A stretch of DNA of 64,000 nucleotides from Megaleporinus macrocephalus (lineage: Eukaryota; Chordata; Actinopteri; Characiformes; Anostomidae), in assembly GCA_021613375.1 (NCBI GenBank), contig CM038726.1, forward strand, positions 11,230,253-11,294,252. Reading direction: 5' to 3'. Shown piece by piece: positions 52,860 through 63,287 of the stretch (positions are counted from its first letter, which is position 1; each line of letters begins with the position of its first letter). The notes beneath the pieces are model-generated. The model was not told the DNA's origin. It saw only the letters and a list, made by a program, of their open reading frames with translations, and made no database searches. The position numbers and the translations under genes are program-made.

Positions 52860-53640
52860 TATTTCTCATAGGGAAGACCTAAAGGAGGATCTGCTGGACA
52901 ATCCTGACCTTATCCTGTATGTTGATGATCCAAGCAGCTGCTCAAGCAGCTGAGCTAAAGGCCCTGATTGACGCAGCATACGGCTATAGCTAACGAAAAG
53001 CTCATGTGGAGAAAAGCTGAACGCACCTTCAAAGACGGGATACAGTGTAGCAAACCATGTTTACCAAGAAGTATGTTTCCATATTTTACTAAATTTACAC
53101 ACAGTAAGGATCATGTGTGTAAAAGGAGGGTTTTGGACCAAATAAGGCACTTGTTTTTGGTCATGATGCAGACAAGAATGAGACCAAAACAGCAGCTGAG
53201 TCCAGTTGAAATTCTGTTCGGGAGACCGCCAAATACAGGCCTCTGCAGTGGCTGACGTGTATCAACGTAGCCCAGGCAGGTGAAACAGCCGGAACACACC
53301 TTGATAGATCAATTGATGCTATACTACTGTTAAAATCTCCTCTCTACCCTGTCTCGAGTTCACTCACAGGTGAAAGACTCCCTGCTGAAGGCCGCTGAGG
53401 GACAATTGCATGACCTGACGCCAGCAGACTGGGTGGTGATTAAGGATTTCTGCAGATCCAGGTGGAGCAAGGCGAGGTGGTTGGGACCATACCAGGTCCT
53501 CCTGAAAATGCAGATGGCAGTAAAGGCTGAAGGACGAGCTACGTTGATACACGTCAGCCACTGCAGAGGCACCCCAGACCCTAGCGGGACCATCACTGTT
53601 TATGAAATGTTTTCTACTTTCAGCTTGCCATAATCGTTTG
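52860..53640 (+). mobile_element. Endogenous retrovirus relic: RNase H and integrase scraps
   Basis: An RNase H-like start ('LILYVD' context near 52900-52925) runs, after a deletion, into the 'AAELKALI' helix near 52940-52970. An integrase segment ends SPVEILFGRPPNTG (frame 52968-53255). An integrase C-terminal domain follows in frame 53370-53633 (DWVVIKDF, WLGPYQVLL, IHVSHCRG). This order fits the 3' end of a gamma/epsilon-type retroviral pol. Stops and deletions separate the pieces; no env, gag or paired LTR was recognised. A dead remnant. Confidence 0.65.
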
Positions 53641-53925
53641 AGTGTTTGACACAAACATATTGTTTATTTTTAATACCATATAGGGGAGAATTCCACTACA
53701 AACCCATAGGAACTGGCTCTTATCTCAATAAACAGACTGCCTTAGTCATCCTGCCCCAAGATGCACAGGTCTGCATAAAAGCTTGGATTTCAGAGGCGCA
53801 AGTTAGAGTTCGCTCTCAACCGTATGGTTTTCTGTATGGTACTGAGTGACTCTCATTAAAGCTGTTACATTGTGTAACCACTCTCTGGCTTTATTTCCAC
53901 CACAATCTCTTATTCAACCAGACTC
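53641..53925 (+). other. Flank of the retroviral remnant, unassigned
   Basis: Frame 53646-53849 has no resemblance I can name. An attaaa motif lies at about 53855, followed by ctctctggctttatttccac, which could be LTR R/U5-like, but no second copy exists in the window. Confidence 0.3.
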
Positions 53926-53929
53926 AGGG

Positions 53930-54120
53930 AATAGATCCAGTACCTTCAGCATATTCATTATTATCTAATCCTTATTGCTGCCTGTAGTTGCTCTGAGGCA
54001 GACTGTGATTCAAAGCCGAGACCCAACCCCTTCAGTGTAGTGATCATGCTTAATGAAGCTGCCTGTGTGCAGTTTGTTGCAGTCGGGTCAGGTCAACACC
54101 AACAGACTCATTTTGACAAC
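53930..54120 (+). repeat. Family B, detached forward units
   Basis: About two units (gttgctctgaggcagactgt, ccttcagtgtagtgatcatg) identical in type to 47.3-48.9 kb, in the same orientation. They lie just right of the inserted elements. Confidence 0.7.
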
Positions 54121-55185
54121 TATACAGAATATTTTGAGATCTATACTGTTAGGGTATCTTGAAAAATCTCAGCCCAGTTCAAGTTAGTTTCACATGTTTT
54201 GCTAAAACCAGTGAACCATTAAATTTGTGCAGCTGAAAGAACTTTAAGACACCAGAAATGTTGAAGATAAAACCTAGACAACAGCACTTTTAAGTTGACA
54301 TAGATCTGAACCATGAATCTTACAGTTGGAGGACCAACATCTTACCTGGCAAGCCACCCATGGCTCATAGTTCAGCTTTATTTAGTATGTACAGAACAAA
54401 TTTGGTGACATTTTATTATTGGAAGTAAAATCAGCAAATGCTTTCACTTACTATTTTTCAAATTTATTCAACCTGTGATCAAAATGAACTAATTATACAT
54501 ATAAAATTGCCAGTTGAGTCAGATCAGCCTGGTTACATTTATTAAATCATGTGCTGAAGCCATCTTACCCAAAAACTAAACTTTTTTACATTGAATATTT
54601 CATTTGAAACTCCGCAAACTGTTTTCAGTTAAATCAGGATGAAACTAGGGTTACTAGGGTTAAAAAACACAAGAAACAGTTCAGATCTCAATTAATTTAT
54701 CAGTGTATGGCTCCATCTAGTGTTCTAAAAAGGAAAATCTTTACCCCACAAACAGTGCTTAATTTGTGCTGGATCTTGCCAGAACAAGATCCGGCACCTC
54801 TCATATTTCAGGTACCTGTGTTTCAGAACTTATTTATGTGGATCCACCACCTCTTTGATGTCTTTGTTTTGAAGGACACCAAAAACTATTCATCCAGTGG
54901 CATCTCTGGGATCTTATGGTTGCAGCTCCTTACAGCATACATTAAAGCTAGGATTATTTTATTGCATAGATTGCTACTATGTTAGATGGACACTTGAAGC
55001 ACTGTTGTGCCTATGCGTTCCAGGACCTTTTCCCTCACTGCCACTTGCAGGATCAACCCACCTTTAGTGTTCCATTACCTGATGTTTTACAAATTAAGCA
55101 CTGCCCACAAATGAAAACATTTGACCGCCCATGAGCTCCCACAAAATGCCTTGTTCTAAAGTGCCTAACATGCCAAAGGTCACAA
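54121..55185. other. Gap within the family B zone
   Basis: AT-rich, no element recognised. A 92-codon + frame at 54707-54985 has no recognisable domain. Confidence 0.4.
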
Positions 55186-55189
55186 GTTC

Positions 55190-55430
55190 AGGAACTAAAT
55201 GTTTCTGGCTCAAAGCACCCACGGCCATTTTCAATTAATATGACCACTACACTGATTTTGGGTCTTGGGCCCAGGTTTAGCTGCTTCTGAGTTCCCACAG
55301 CCAGACTTAATAAATATGTCTTCCACGCCAAACGTGTTGGGGCTTGGAGTCTAGTTGCATCAGAGCTCTCACAATCAGCTTCAACCTTTGCATAAGCCAA
55401 CCTGAATAAATATGACCAGAGTCACCAGCC
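55190..55430 (-). repeat. Family B, inverted block
   Basis: About three units reading as the reverse complement of the others: tgaccactacactgattttg, gggtcttgggcccaggttta, gagttcccacagccagactt. Confidence 0.75.
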
Positions 55431-55529
55431 ACACTCTAAATTGTTTTCATCTGTTTGTTTCTTTCATTTTTCTACAGTCATACTTATGAGCCAAACTAAT
55501 TTTATCTCTTTCCTCTTCCTGAGATAATG

Positions 55530-56008
55530 ACTGTCCTCCCCGTCCTGCTGAATCCGGTTGGAAGACTGACTGTCAGAAAGATTCAGGCAGATTCTGACAA
55601 CATTCAGTAACTCTTTAATGTATATCAATGCTTGCGGTGGGAGTTCTGTAAAAAGAGAAATCTCTGCCAGAAAGACTCAGGCCCAGAACAACTTCTACAT
55701 AGTAAATTTTAATTACACTTTCTGTGTGAGCTTATAGACAGTCAGACTCATGCTCAAGACACTTCACTGAAGTAGTGATTTGAGTGAGCCAGATTTGGCC
55801 TTTAGACATATCACTTTTTGTACAGGGGGCTGGCTGTTGTAGCTCTGAAGCAGACAGACTAAGGCCCAAGATCCAACACTTTTAGCATGGAAGCCATATT
55901 AATTTTTGCTGCCTGTGTAAGCTCTGAGACAGCCAGACGTAGACTGTGGAGCCAGCCTCGATCCCTTTTCCCCTCAACAATACCTTTTGCACAGGGGTCA
56001 TAATACAG
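55530..56008 (+). repeat. Family B, last forward block
   Basis: Five or so weak units (ggctggctgttgtagctctg, gcagacagactaaggcccaa, agctctgagacagccagacg) back in the forward orientation. Confidence 0.7.
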
Positions 56009-56009
56009 T

Positions 56010-56100
56010 GAGGAAAATAAGTATTTGAACACCCTGCGACTTTTGCAAGTTCTCCCACTTAAAAATCATGGAGTGGTCTGAAATTTTCATCTTAGGTGCA
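56010..56100 (+). mobile_element. Tc1-like transposon, left end only
   Basis: cagtgaggaaaataagtatt, tgaacaccctgcgac and gtggtctgaaattttcatct are a standard Tc1 terminus. It is cut off at about 56100 by the start of the L2-tailed repeat. Confidence 0.8.
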
Positions 56101-56950
56101 TGTCAAGTCAAGTTTATTTGTATATTGCTTTTTACAACGATGTTGTCACAAAGCAACTTTACAGGAGTTGAAAAGCATGAAAACATGAAATCACAACACT
56201 TTATCCCCTGTAAGCAAGCCAGAGGCGACGGTGGCAAGAAAAAACTCCCTCAACTGGAGGAAGAAACTCACAAAGGGAGACCCATCCTCCTCTGGTCGAA
56301 CAGTATTTACAGTTTAATAAACTAAAGCTAAGTCTGAAGGTAAAAGCTTTAGAAGCTGCACATGTGGTACATCAGGTGGATGATACAGCGATCTAGTCAA
56401 GGATGGAGCAAATGGCACGAATGGAGAGGAGAGCTGGTTGGTGCCAGGTGACAGGGGGGGCCCCTGGTGGTCAGTCCTTTACAGTATTCGGCGGGACAGG
56501 TGGGCAGTTATTTCCTCAGAAGGAGAAAAGAGACCAGAGTTAGTTCTGGTTTGAGTTAGTACAGAGGAAAGGAAGCACTTCAGAGTGTAGCTGGCGACTC
56601 TGATCCTAAACAGAATGAACTAAAAGGAGAGAAGCTGCACATGTGCTACATCTGAGGGATATAGTAATGCATGTCAAAGTGTAGCGGAAAAAGAAGGGCT
56701 GGTTGGTGCCAGCTGATAGTCATACCTCCAACAGTATTTGACGGGACAGGTGGGCGGTTATTACTTCAGAGAGATAGAGAAAAAGAAAAACAAAGATAGT
56801 TCTGGTTTGGGTTAGTACAGAGGACTCAAGGTGTAGCAGAAAGAGGAGAGCTGGTTGTTGCCAGATGACGAGGAGGCCCTGACAGTCGGACCTCCAACAG
56901 TATTCGGTGGACAGGTGGGCAGTTATTACCTCAGTGAGAGAGAGAAAACT
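56101..56950 (-). repeat. L2-tailed repeat, copy 2, with internal tandem units
   Basis: Opens gtcaagtcaagtttatttgt and follows copy 1 (2789-3361) through ggagacccatcctcctct and gtatttacagtttaataaac. Beyond that, a module containing agctggttggtgccag and gacaggtgggcagttatt appears three times (near 56427, 56695 and 56848), so this copy is longer than copy 1. Confidence 0.75.
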
Positions 56951-59325
56951 AATTTGTAAAGATTATTCATGTTAATACTCTGTTTTTATATGGTTAGATT
57001 TCCTGTTATAAAATGCATGATACAATTTTGTTTAATAAGGTCTGTGATATTCTTAATAAACCATCAAGCCTGGGTGGAAGAGTGGCCAAATGGGTCCACA
57101 GCCTAGCCTGTCCTGGGTTTCACTCCTAGCAAGGAACCAAAGGAGGAGACAGATTTCAGACAGGAAGCTAAAAAAGTTAAGATACCCTGTGGATGTGTAC
57201 TTTGTCATTAACCTAACATTCAACTAAATATCTATTAAATGCAACTAAATTGAGGGATAGATTATTTACTGTTTTGATTTAGTGTTTAAGTCTAACCCTG
57301 AACGTAACAGAAAACCTAAACCCACTCCTAACCCTAATCCATATTATATGTACTCTACTGTTGATTATTAACTGAGAACCACCAGAAAATGTGTTAATGA
57401 TGTATATCATCTATAAGGGAGCTTCAAAATAAGGTATGAACCAAAAAATAAACTACAAAAATCTTATGCCACATAAAATAACATCAACAGTCTCAAATTA
57501 TTATTTTTTCTTTTTTAAAAAACAACCACAGCTGTATTACAGTTAGTATGAACCACAAATCTCAAGAAATTCTGCTGGCTTCCAATATCTAGACTATGTT
57601 GGTAAAGTAAAGTAATTTAACACCTGCTCTTAACTGACTCAAAATCAAGACTTAATGAGACTTTAAGAAATGTTGGTCAGGAAAAATAACATGAGCAAAA
57701 TGAATTCAATTAGAATTGACAACCTTTTGTTTTTAGACAATAGTCTTCAGGCTTTTGCATATAATTTTACACACACAAATCAAGAACAATAACAGTCAAC
57801 CCAAATAATGAAACATGCAACATCCAATGAAACAAGTTTATCACCAACATCTAAGGAAAGAAAGCACAATTTCACATATTTATGTCTTTGAAAGAGAAAA
57901 GATCCTAACAAATAACAGCAATAACAACATCAATGACAACAAAAAAAAACCCTTAACAACACACGCCTGTGTTAGAATAGCTGAGAACCTTGACATCCAA
58001 GAACTAAGAGTTCTAGGTCAACCCCTGAAAAACAACCCTATAGTACTAGCCCTCCTCCACTTTACACACTTCTACACACCTTTATCTGCCCAAATTTTAA
58101 TTGTGCACTGCTTCATTTCAATTGATTATGTAAAGATTAGATAACTGCAAAAATGATGAAATTGTCTAGACAATGACAACTTGCAGGTTTAAGATTCTAA
58201 ACCATGAGAAACATTCAAGATTATGTGAGGTCACATTTTATCCTTTGAGTTCTCCAAAAAAAAAGGCTCAAAAACACTTTGTATCTTTGTATGTATGCAG
58301 GCTTATACACCTACCAGCTACCTCAATAATTATACCTCCTTGCATCCACACTCATTGTTGATTTTGTCAGCTCCACACAGGAGCACTTTGTGGTTCTACA
58401 CATATAGACTGCAGTCCATCTGCATACATTGTTATCCTTCTTTTATCTTTTTCTTAGCAGGTATTATGTGTGTCTTGGATGCTTCTCAACATTGTAGTGA
58501 CACTGATGTGTCATTAACATGCAGACCATAGTCTTGGTCCGGACCTAGACATTGTCCAATGCGGATCCAAACCGATAAACTATCGGTTTGCAGCGCAGTA
58601 AACACACAGACCCGTCACGTGTGTTGTAAGATCACCAAAGGCGCTCCTCAGCCAAACAGATCTGTGCAGATACGGGAGTGCAGATTCAGTGCATACACAG
58701 GCGAGGTTCTGAGACGGTGGTGCTAACTAAAAGCAGATGTTTATCTCATATGTGTGTGAGAATGACCCGGACACCATTTCAGCCCATGTTTAAAGTCGTG
58801 GCAAGAGCTCACTTCTCTCACTAAACAAGAGAAAGTGTGAGAGAGCATAAAAGAGGGAAATAAACTGTTGTGCACTTTTCTTTACTGTTTCTATAACTAA
58901 GCACCAAATGATGCACTTTGTGTGATGAAAAACATTTATTTGAAGTGCTGAGAATGATCCACCACACAAATAATCCCTGTTCTGTGGTGGTCCTGTGAGG
59001 GGCTGTGTATTTATTTGCCAAAAATCTGCTGGTTGTCCAAGTAGTGCTTAGGAAACTATAGGGGCTTTGTAGATTAAAACAATATTCATGATACATTTAT
59101 GTTAAGCTGGTTTGTCACATATTTGACAGGTAGAGGGTATTTTGTTAACACAGCTAAACATGTCTCAGACAATAGAATGACATTCCCTGTGATGTACCAT
59201 AAGGCCCTGAACTCTCCCAGCTTATGTGAAAAGTGTTTTTGGCATTAAAATATATGTGCAAAAATACACATTTTTTTGCTAATCTTACAGACCCATATTT
59301 ATTACACAGTATAACATAGAAAACC
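56951..59325. other. Intergenic gap, one CpG-rich patch
   Basis: No gene seen. CCTAAC-like words occur at 57290-57350. At about 58530-58740 the DNA becomes GC/CpG-rich with a short palindrome (ccgataaactatcgg) and tggtccggacctagacattg, which resembles a decayed DNA-transposon end rather than a promoter. Confidence 0.4.
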
Positions 59326-59329
59326 TATC

Positions 59330-60565
59330 AGATGTTGAAAGTGAGATATTTTAAAATTTGATAACAGCGACGCATCTCAAAAAAGTTGGGATGGGGCAGT
59401 AACTGAAGTGGTTTTAATAAAAACAACCGGAGGAGCAATTTGCAACATGACTGGGTATAAAAAAAGTACTTTAAAAAGGCACAGTCTCTCAGAAGCAAAG
59501 ATGGGCAGAGGTTCACCTAACAATTCACCTAAAAAAAAAAAAAAATCCTAACAATTGCAAAACAATTTCTGAAAAATGTTCATCAACGTAAAATTGTGAA
59601 GCCCATGGATATGCCACCATTATTAGTACATATCATCATCAAAAGATTCAGAGATTCAGGGCTAAGGAAATCATTGTCTGTGAACACAGTTTAACATGCA
59701 ATCGACAAATATGAGTTTTAAGCTGTATCATGCAAAGGCATAGGTCAACATGATCCAGAAAAGCTACAGTCTTCTCTGGGCCAAAACTCTTTAAAAATGA
59801 ACTGAGGCATAATTAAAAACTGTTCTGTGGTCAGATGATTCTTTTTGGAAACAACAGCCATGTGGACTCAAGAGGAGTGGGACCATCCAGCTTGTTATCA
59901 GTGCACAGTTCAAAAGCCTGGATGTCTGATGGAAGGAGTTGCATTAGCGCCTAAGATGTGGGCAGCTTTTACATCTGGAAAGGCACTGGCAATGCTAAAC
60001 AGTATACAGAGGTTTTAGAAACATATGATCCCACTCAGACAGCGTCTCTTGTATATTTCAGTAAGACAATGCTAAGACATATACTGAATCCATCACAACA
60101 GCATGGCTTTGCAGAAGAAAAGTCTGGATGCTGAACTGGTCTGCTTACAGTCCAGACCTTTTAGCGATAGAAAATATTTGGGCATCATGAAATGGAAAAA
60201 TACGGCAAAAAAGACAGAAAGGATTGTATACAGAATCCTACATCAGACAAAATGTGACAACATTTCTTTTTTTAAACTCCAGCAATTGGTTTTCTCACTT
60301 TACAGACATTTTTAAATTGCTGTTAAATGAAAAGGGGATGCTATACAATGGAAAATATGGCTCTGTCCCTACTTTGATATGCTTTGCTGCCATCAAGTTC
60401 TAAATTAGTTAATCATTTTCAAAATGATTAAATGTTAAAATGTCTCATTTTCAACATTTGATACATGTTCTACTGTGAATAAAATGTGAATATATGATAT
60501 TTGTAAATCATTGCATTGTGTTTTTATTTACACTAATTTACATTTCTAACTTTTTGTAAAGTGCA
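59330..60565 (+). mobile_element. Tc1-like transposon relic, internally deleted
   Basis: In order: atctcaaaaaagttgggatg near the left end, agcaaagatgggcagaggtt, acatttctgaaa-type N-terminal sequence, then aaatcattgtctgtgaacac (SLSVNT). The DDE-core remnants are atgtggactcaag..gaggag, gacaatgctaagac.tatac and tccagacctttta.cgatag (SPDLSPIE, decayed). The right end is aaatcattgcattgtgtttt then aactttttgta. A block between the HTH and the core is deleted, and stops are frequent. Confidence 0.75.
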
Positions 60566-61443
60566 TTGTACTATTTTTAAGACAGTTACATTCTACTTTG
60601 TTAATAGTGGTTGTGCCACTAATATTAAATATATCAAACATACATTTGTTGCGCCCATATGCATCATTGCCACAACTTGCATTTAACTTAATTGTTTCCT
60701 GTTGGAATGACAATATGACACTAATTATATATATGGCAATGACAATAATTGTTTTAATAACATTTAAACATCTTGGCTTCAGAACATTCTATAGCATTGC
60801 AAAGTGGCACTTTTTGTGGCCGTGCTTACTAAACAGACAAACTCATGATGTAGCATTCACATTTACATGCCATTTTTCTTTAAGAATATAAGTGAATTGA
60901 AAATAGGATAAAATAATAATAACAAATATTTTTTTAATTAAATTTAATCCTTTGGATTTAAACTTTAATCTTTTTAGTGATATTATTTTAACAATAAATG
61001 ATTTATTTGCTGTTAAAGCACAGTTCATACTATAGCAAGAAAAATCACTCCACCAGCCAAGCAATAAAACCACATCAAGATCAAATTTAGACATTTAGAT
61101 ATTTTCTTTCAAAAAACATAAATGTGTGAATTTTCTCCATTTAACTAGTTTACATGCTGCTGAAATTAATCATTGGAGAAAGGTGCCTCTGATATTGACT
61201 GAATCTGCCTCTATTAATACATGCACCATCCTGTATGTTTAGTTATACATATTTTAATTACCACATGCATCACATTTTAGTGAATATTATTATTTTGTAT
61301 CTATAGTTAGTTTACTAAATAAGTAAAATTAGTAAAAACTGAAGTAAAATCACAGCAGTCTATCATTAAGGATCTTGAATACCTTCACAGTAGTCATACT
61401 TACAAATAATGCACAAATACATTTTTAAGACATATGAGGATAC
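60566..61443. other. Gap, AT-rich, nothing recognised
   Basis: Open frames on both strands are short and without domains. Confidence 0.45.
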
Positions 61444-61464
61444 TTTAATGATAAAAGCAATGCC

Positions 61465-61641
61465 TTACTTCTTCATGGCATCCTTCTTCTGGATGTCAAT
61501 GTTATCCCACCACTTGAAAAGGTAAGAGCAGATCTCAGACCAGATCATTTTTCTTCGTTTGTCTTCATGCAGCTTTACCACCAACATGGTGGATGTGCTG
61601 TGTCTGATCTCTGTAGTAGTCATCAAAAGTCTTAAGCCAAC
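61465..61641 (-). CDS. Putative 3'-terminal coding exon, gene unknown
   Basis: The minus strand has a good acceptor (attactgctttcttcag) and then 58 open codons to a TAA. The stretch includes TTTEIRHSTSTMLVVKLHED, KRRKMIWSEICSYLFKWWDN and ends IQKKDAMKK. An ATTAAA poly(A)-like signal lies about 16 nt past the stop (61444-61449). Codon third positions look coding, and the Trp/Cys/Lys mix is not low complexity. I do not recognise the protein. Upstream exons would lie to the right, possibly beyond the window. It could instead be a chance frame. Confidence 0.4.
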   Translation of the reverse strand, partial: VGLRLLMTTTEIRHSTSTMLVVKLHEDKRRKMIWSEICSYLFKWWDNIDIQKKDAMKK

Positions 61642-61649
61642 CTGAAGAA

Positions 61650-62935
61650 AGCAGTAATTTGTGATTATTTTATTTGGAGCTAGGGGATCTTTTTTAGTTA
61701 GCTCAACAACTGACCATTGCTACAACAGTCAAAAAGAAACAAACAAAACAAAAAACACTGTAACATTTCAGAATAGTTGGGACAGATGCATTTCTGTGTT
61801 CACCACAGCAGAATGTATCAGCATGTAAATCAGTTTTTATAAATGTGAGATACTGCCTTTATCATAAGATGCTGTACATTGCTTTTTACATAGTCTTGGA
61901 ATAAGTGTTCACATATACTCATGACTAAATGCCAGTAGCTAAGGGCTTATTACTATTTGTTCCAGAGTACCAAAAAAGTAGGAATGCATCTACATTGAAG
62001 GACATCTGGAGGAATATGTATTTACTTATGTCTTCTGCCTTGATAGCCGGCCAATCCTTCAATACAGTTCAAAAATCCCTTTTCATAAAATAAGGATTAC
62101 GTCCAACATATTGTGATTTTTTATACATACCTTACAAGCACAATACAGATTTTCCTATGGTATCTATACTGTTCACTTAATGCCCTCCATGCCCACTGGA
62201 ATCATGTGACTGAAAACAACTTATTACAGACGTAATTTAACTAAACTAGTAACACACAAACAGTCTTGGGATGCTTTGCCCATTGAATAAAGGCAGCAGA
62301 CAAAGCCTGCTTACTAGCAAATCTGTTCTTTTTAAGACAGGTTAGTATGAATCAGGCATTAATGTAAACAACTTTCAAAAGACCTCAGAAGATGCATTAA
62401 GCTGTAAAAGGCTACAAAAGCATTACAAAAGACCTGTGTGCACATCAATGCACCTAAAAATGAAGAAAATTCAGGACTGTTGCTGCTCTACCTAGGAATA
62501 TGTGTCCTGTTAAGATCACAGGCAAATCTTGAAAGAGAAAGCAAAACACACAACTGTGTTTATGTGACCCAATTTCTTATGGCTTCAAAAGTAAAAGTAA
62601 CTCACTTGTAATATTAAAAACAAGTCCACAAATAATTTGTAATTTGCTTTCTAATGTGGATCGGTCACTAACATCAAAATGGGGAATCCACAACTAAATA
62701 CAGTTGGACTCTACAACAAAATTTGTGGCTGTTAACATTCCAGGCAGATCCTGCTGAGACTTGCAGCTGAAGCTTTCTTCCTATTCCTATTCTTATTGAA
62801 ATTTCCATTCCAAAATTTAAATGTGCTCTGTAAAAATTCTGTGCTCTGTACCTGGCCATTATTCTTTGTCCATCTTTATGTACTTGACTAAGAAACCCTG
62901 CCAAGGTCTTGGCTAATCAACCATCCAAAGTTAGC
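61650..62935. other. Gap, possibly intron of the unknown gene
   Basis: No element recognised. The minus-strand frame 62674-62904 has no recognisable domain or splice signals. Confidence 0.4.
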
Positions 62936-62940
62936 TAACC

Positions 62941-63268
62941 AAATATCTTTGCAGTGAAATCAATATGTTTAAGTATGTTTCACATTAAAATATGATTAAA
63001 GTCACAAAATCTCACATTTACCAAAAGCATATGGTGGAGATTTCAGTCAAAATTATGTTTTTGCGATATGTTATTGCAGTCTAGCGGTTCTGACAGTTCT
63101 ACAGCCTTTCGGTGCGTTTAGAGGGCAGGAATGGCCTTTTCTCTGCGCTAGACGTACCATAATGATTTTTTCACTCAAGGGCAGATTACTAAGCACAAGT
63201 GTGTTATTGGACACTTGTGTTCCATTCAAACATTTCTGTTGTATATTGACAAATGTTCATTGTGGAAC
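62941..63268 (-). repeat. Family A, inverted diverged copy
   Basis: Reads as the reverse complement of the unit to its right. Matching phrases include tctacagcctttc / ggctgtagaac, gtctagcggttctgacagtt / aactgtcagaagcgctagac, and acacttgtgttcca / tggaacacaagtgt. It carries many substitutions relative to the direct copies. Confidence 0.75.
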
Positions 63269-63287
63269 ATACTCTTCAATTAATTTA

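Noticed and set aside
53646..53849. Retroviral env start downstream of the pol remnant
   Set aside because: The frame has no signal peptide, membrane segment or cleavage motif and resembles no envelope protein I know.
58530..58740. CpG-island promoter of an unseen gene
   Set aside because: The patch is small, has transposon-end-like phrases and no adjacent exon.
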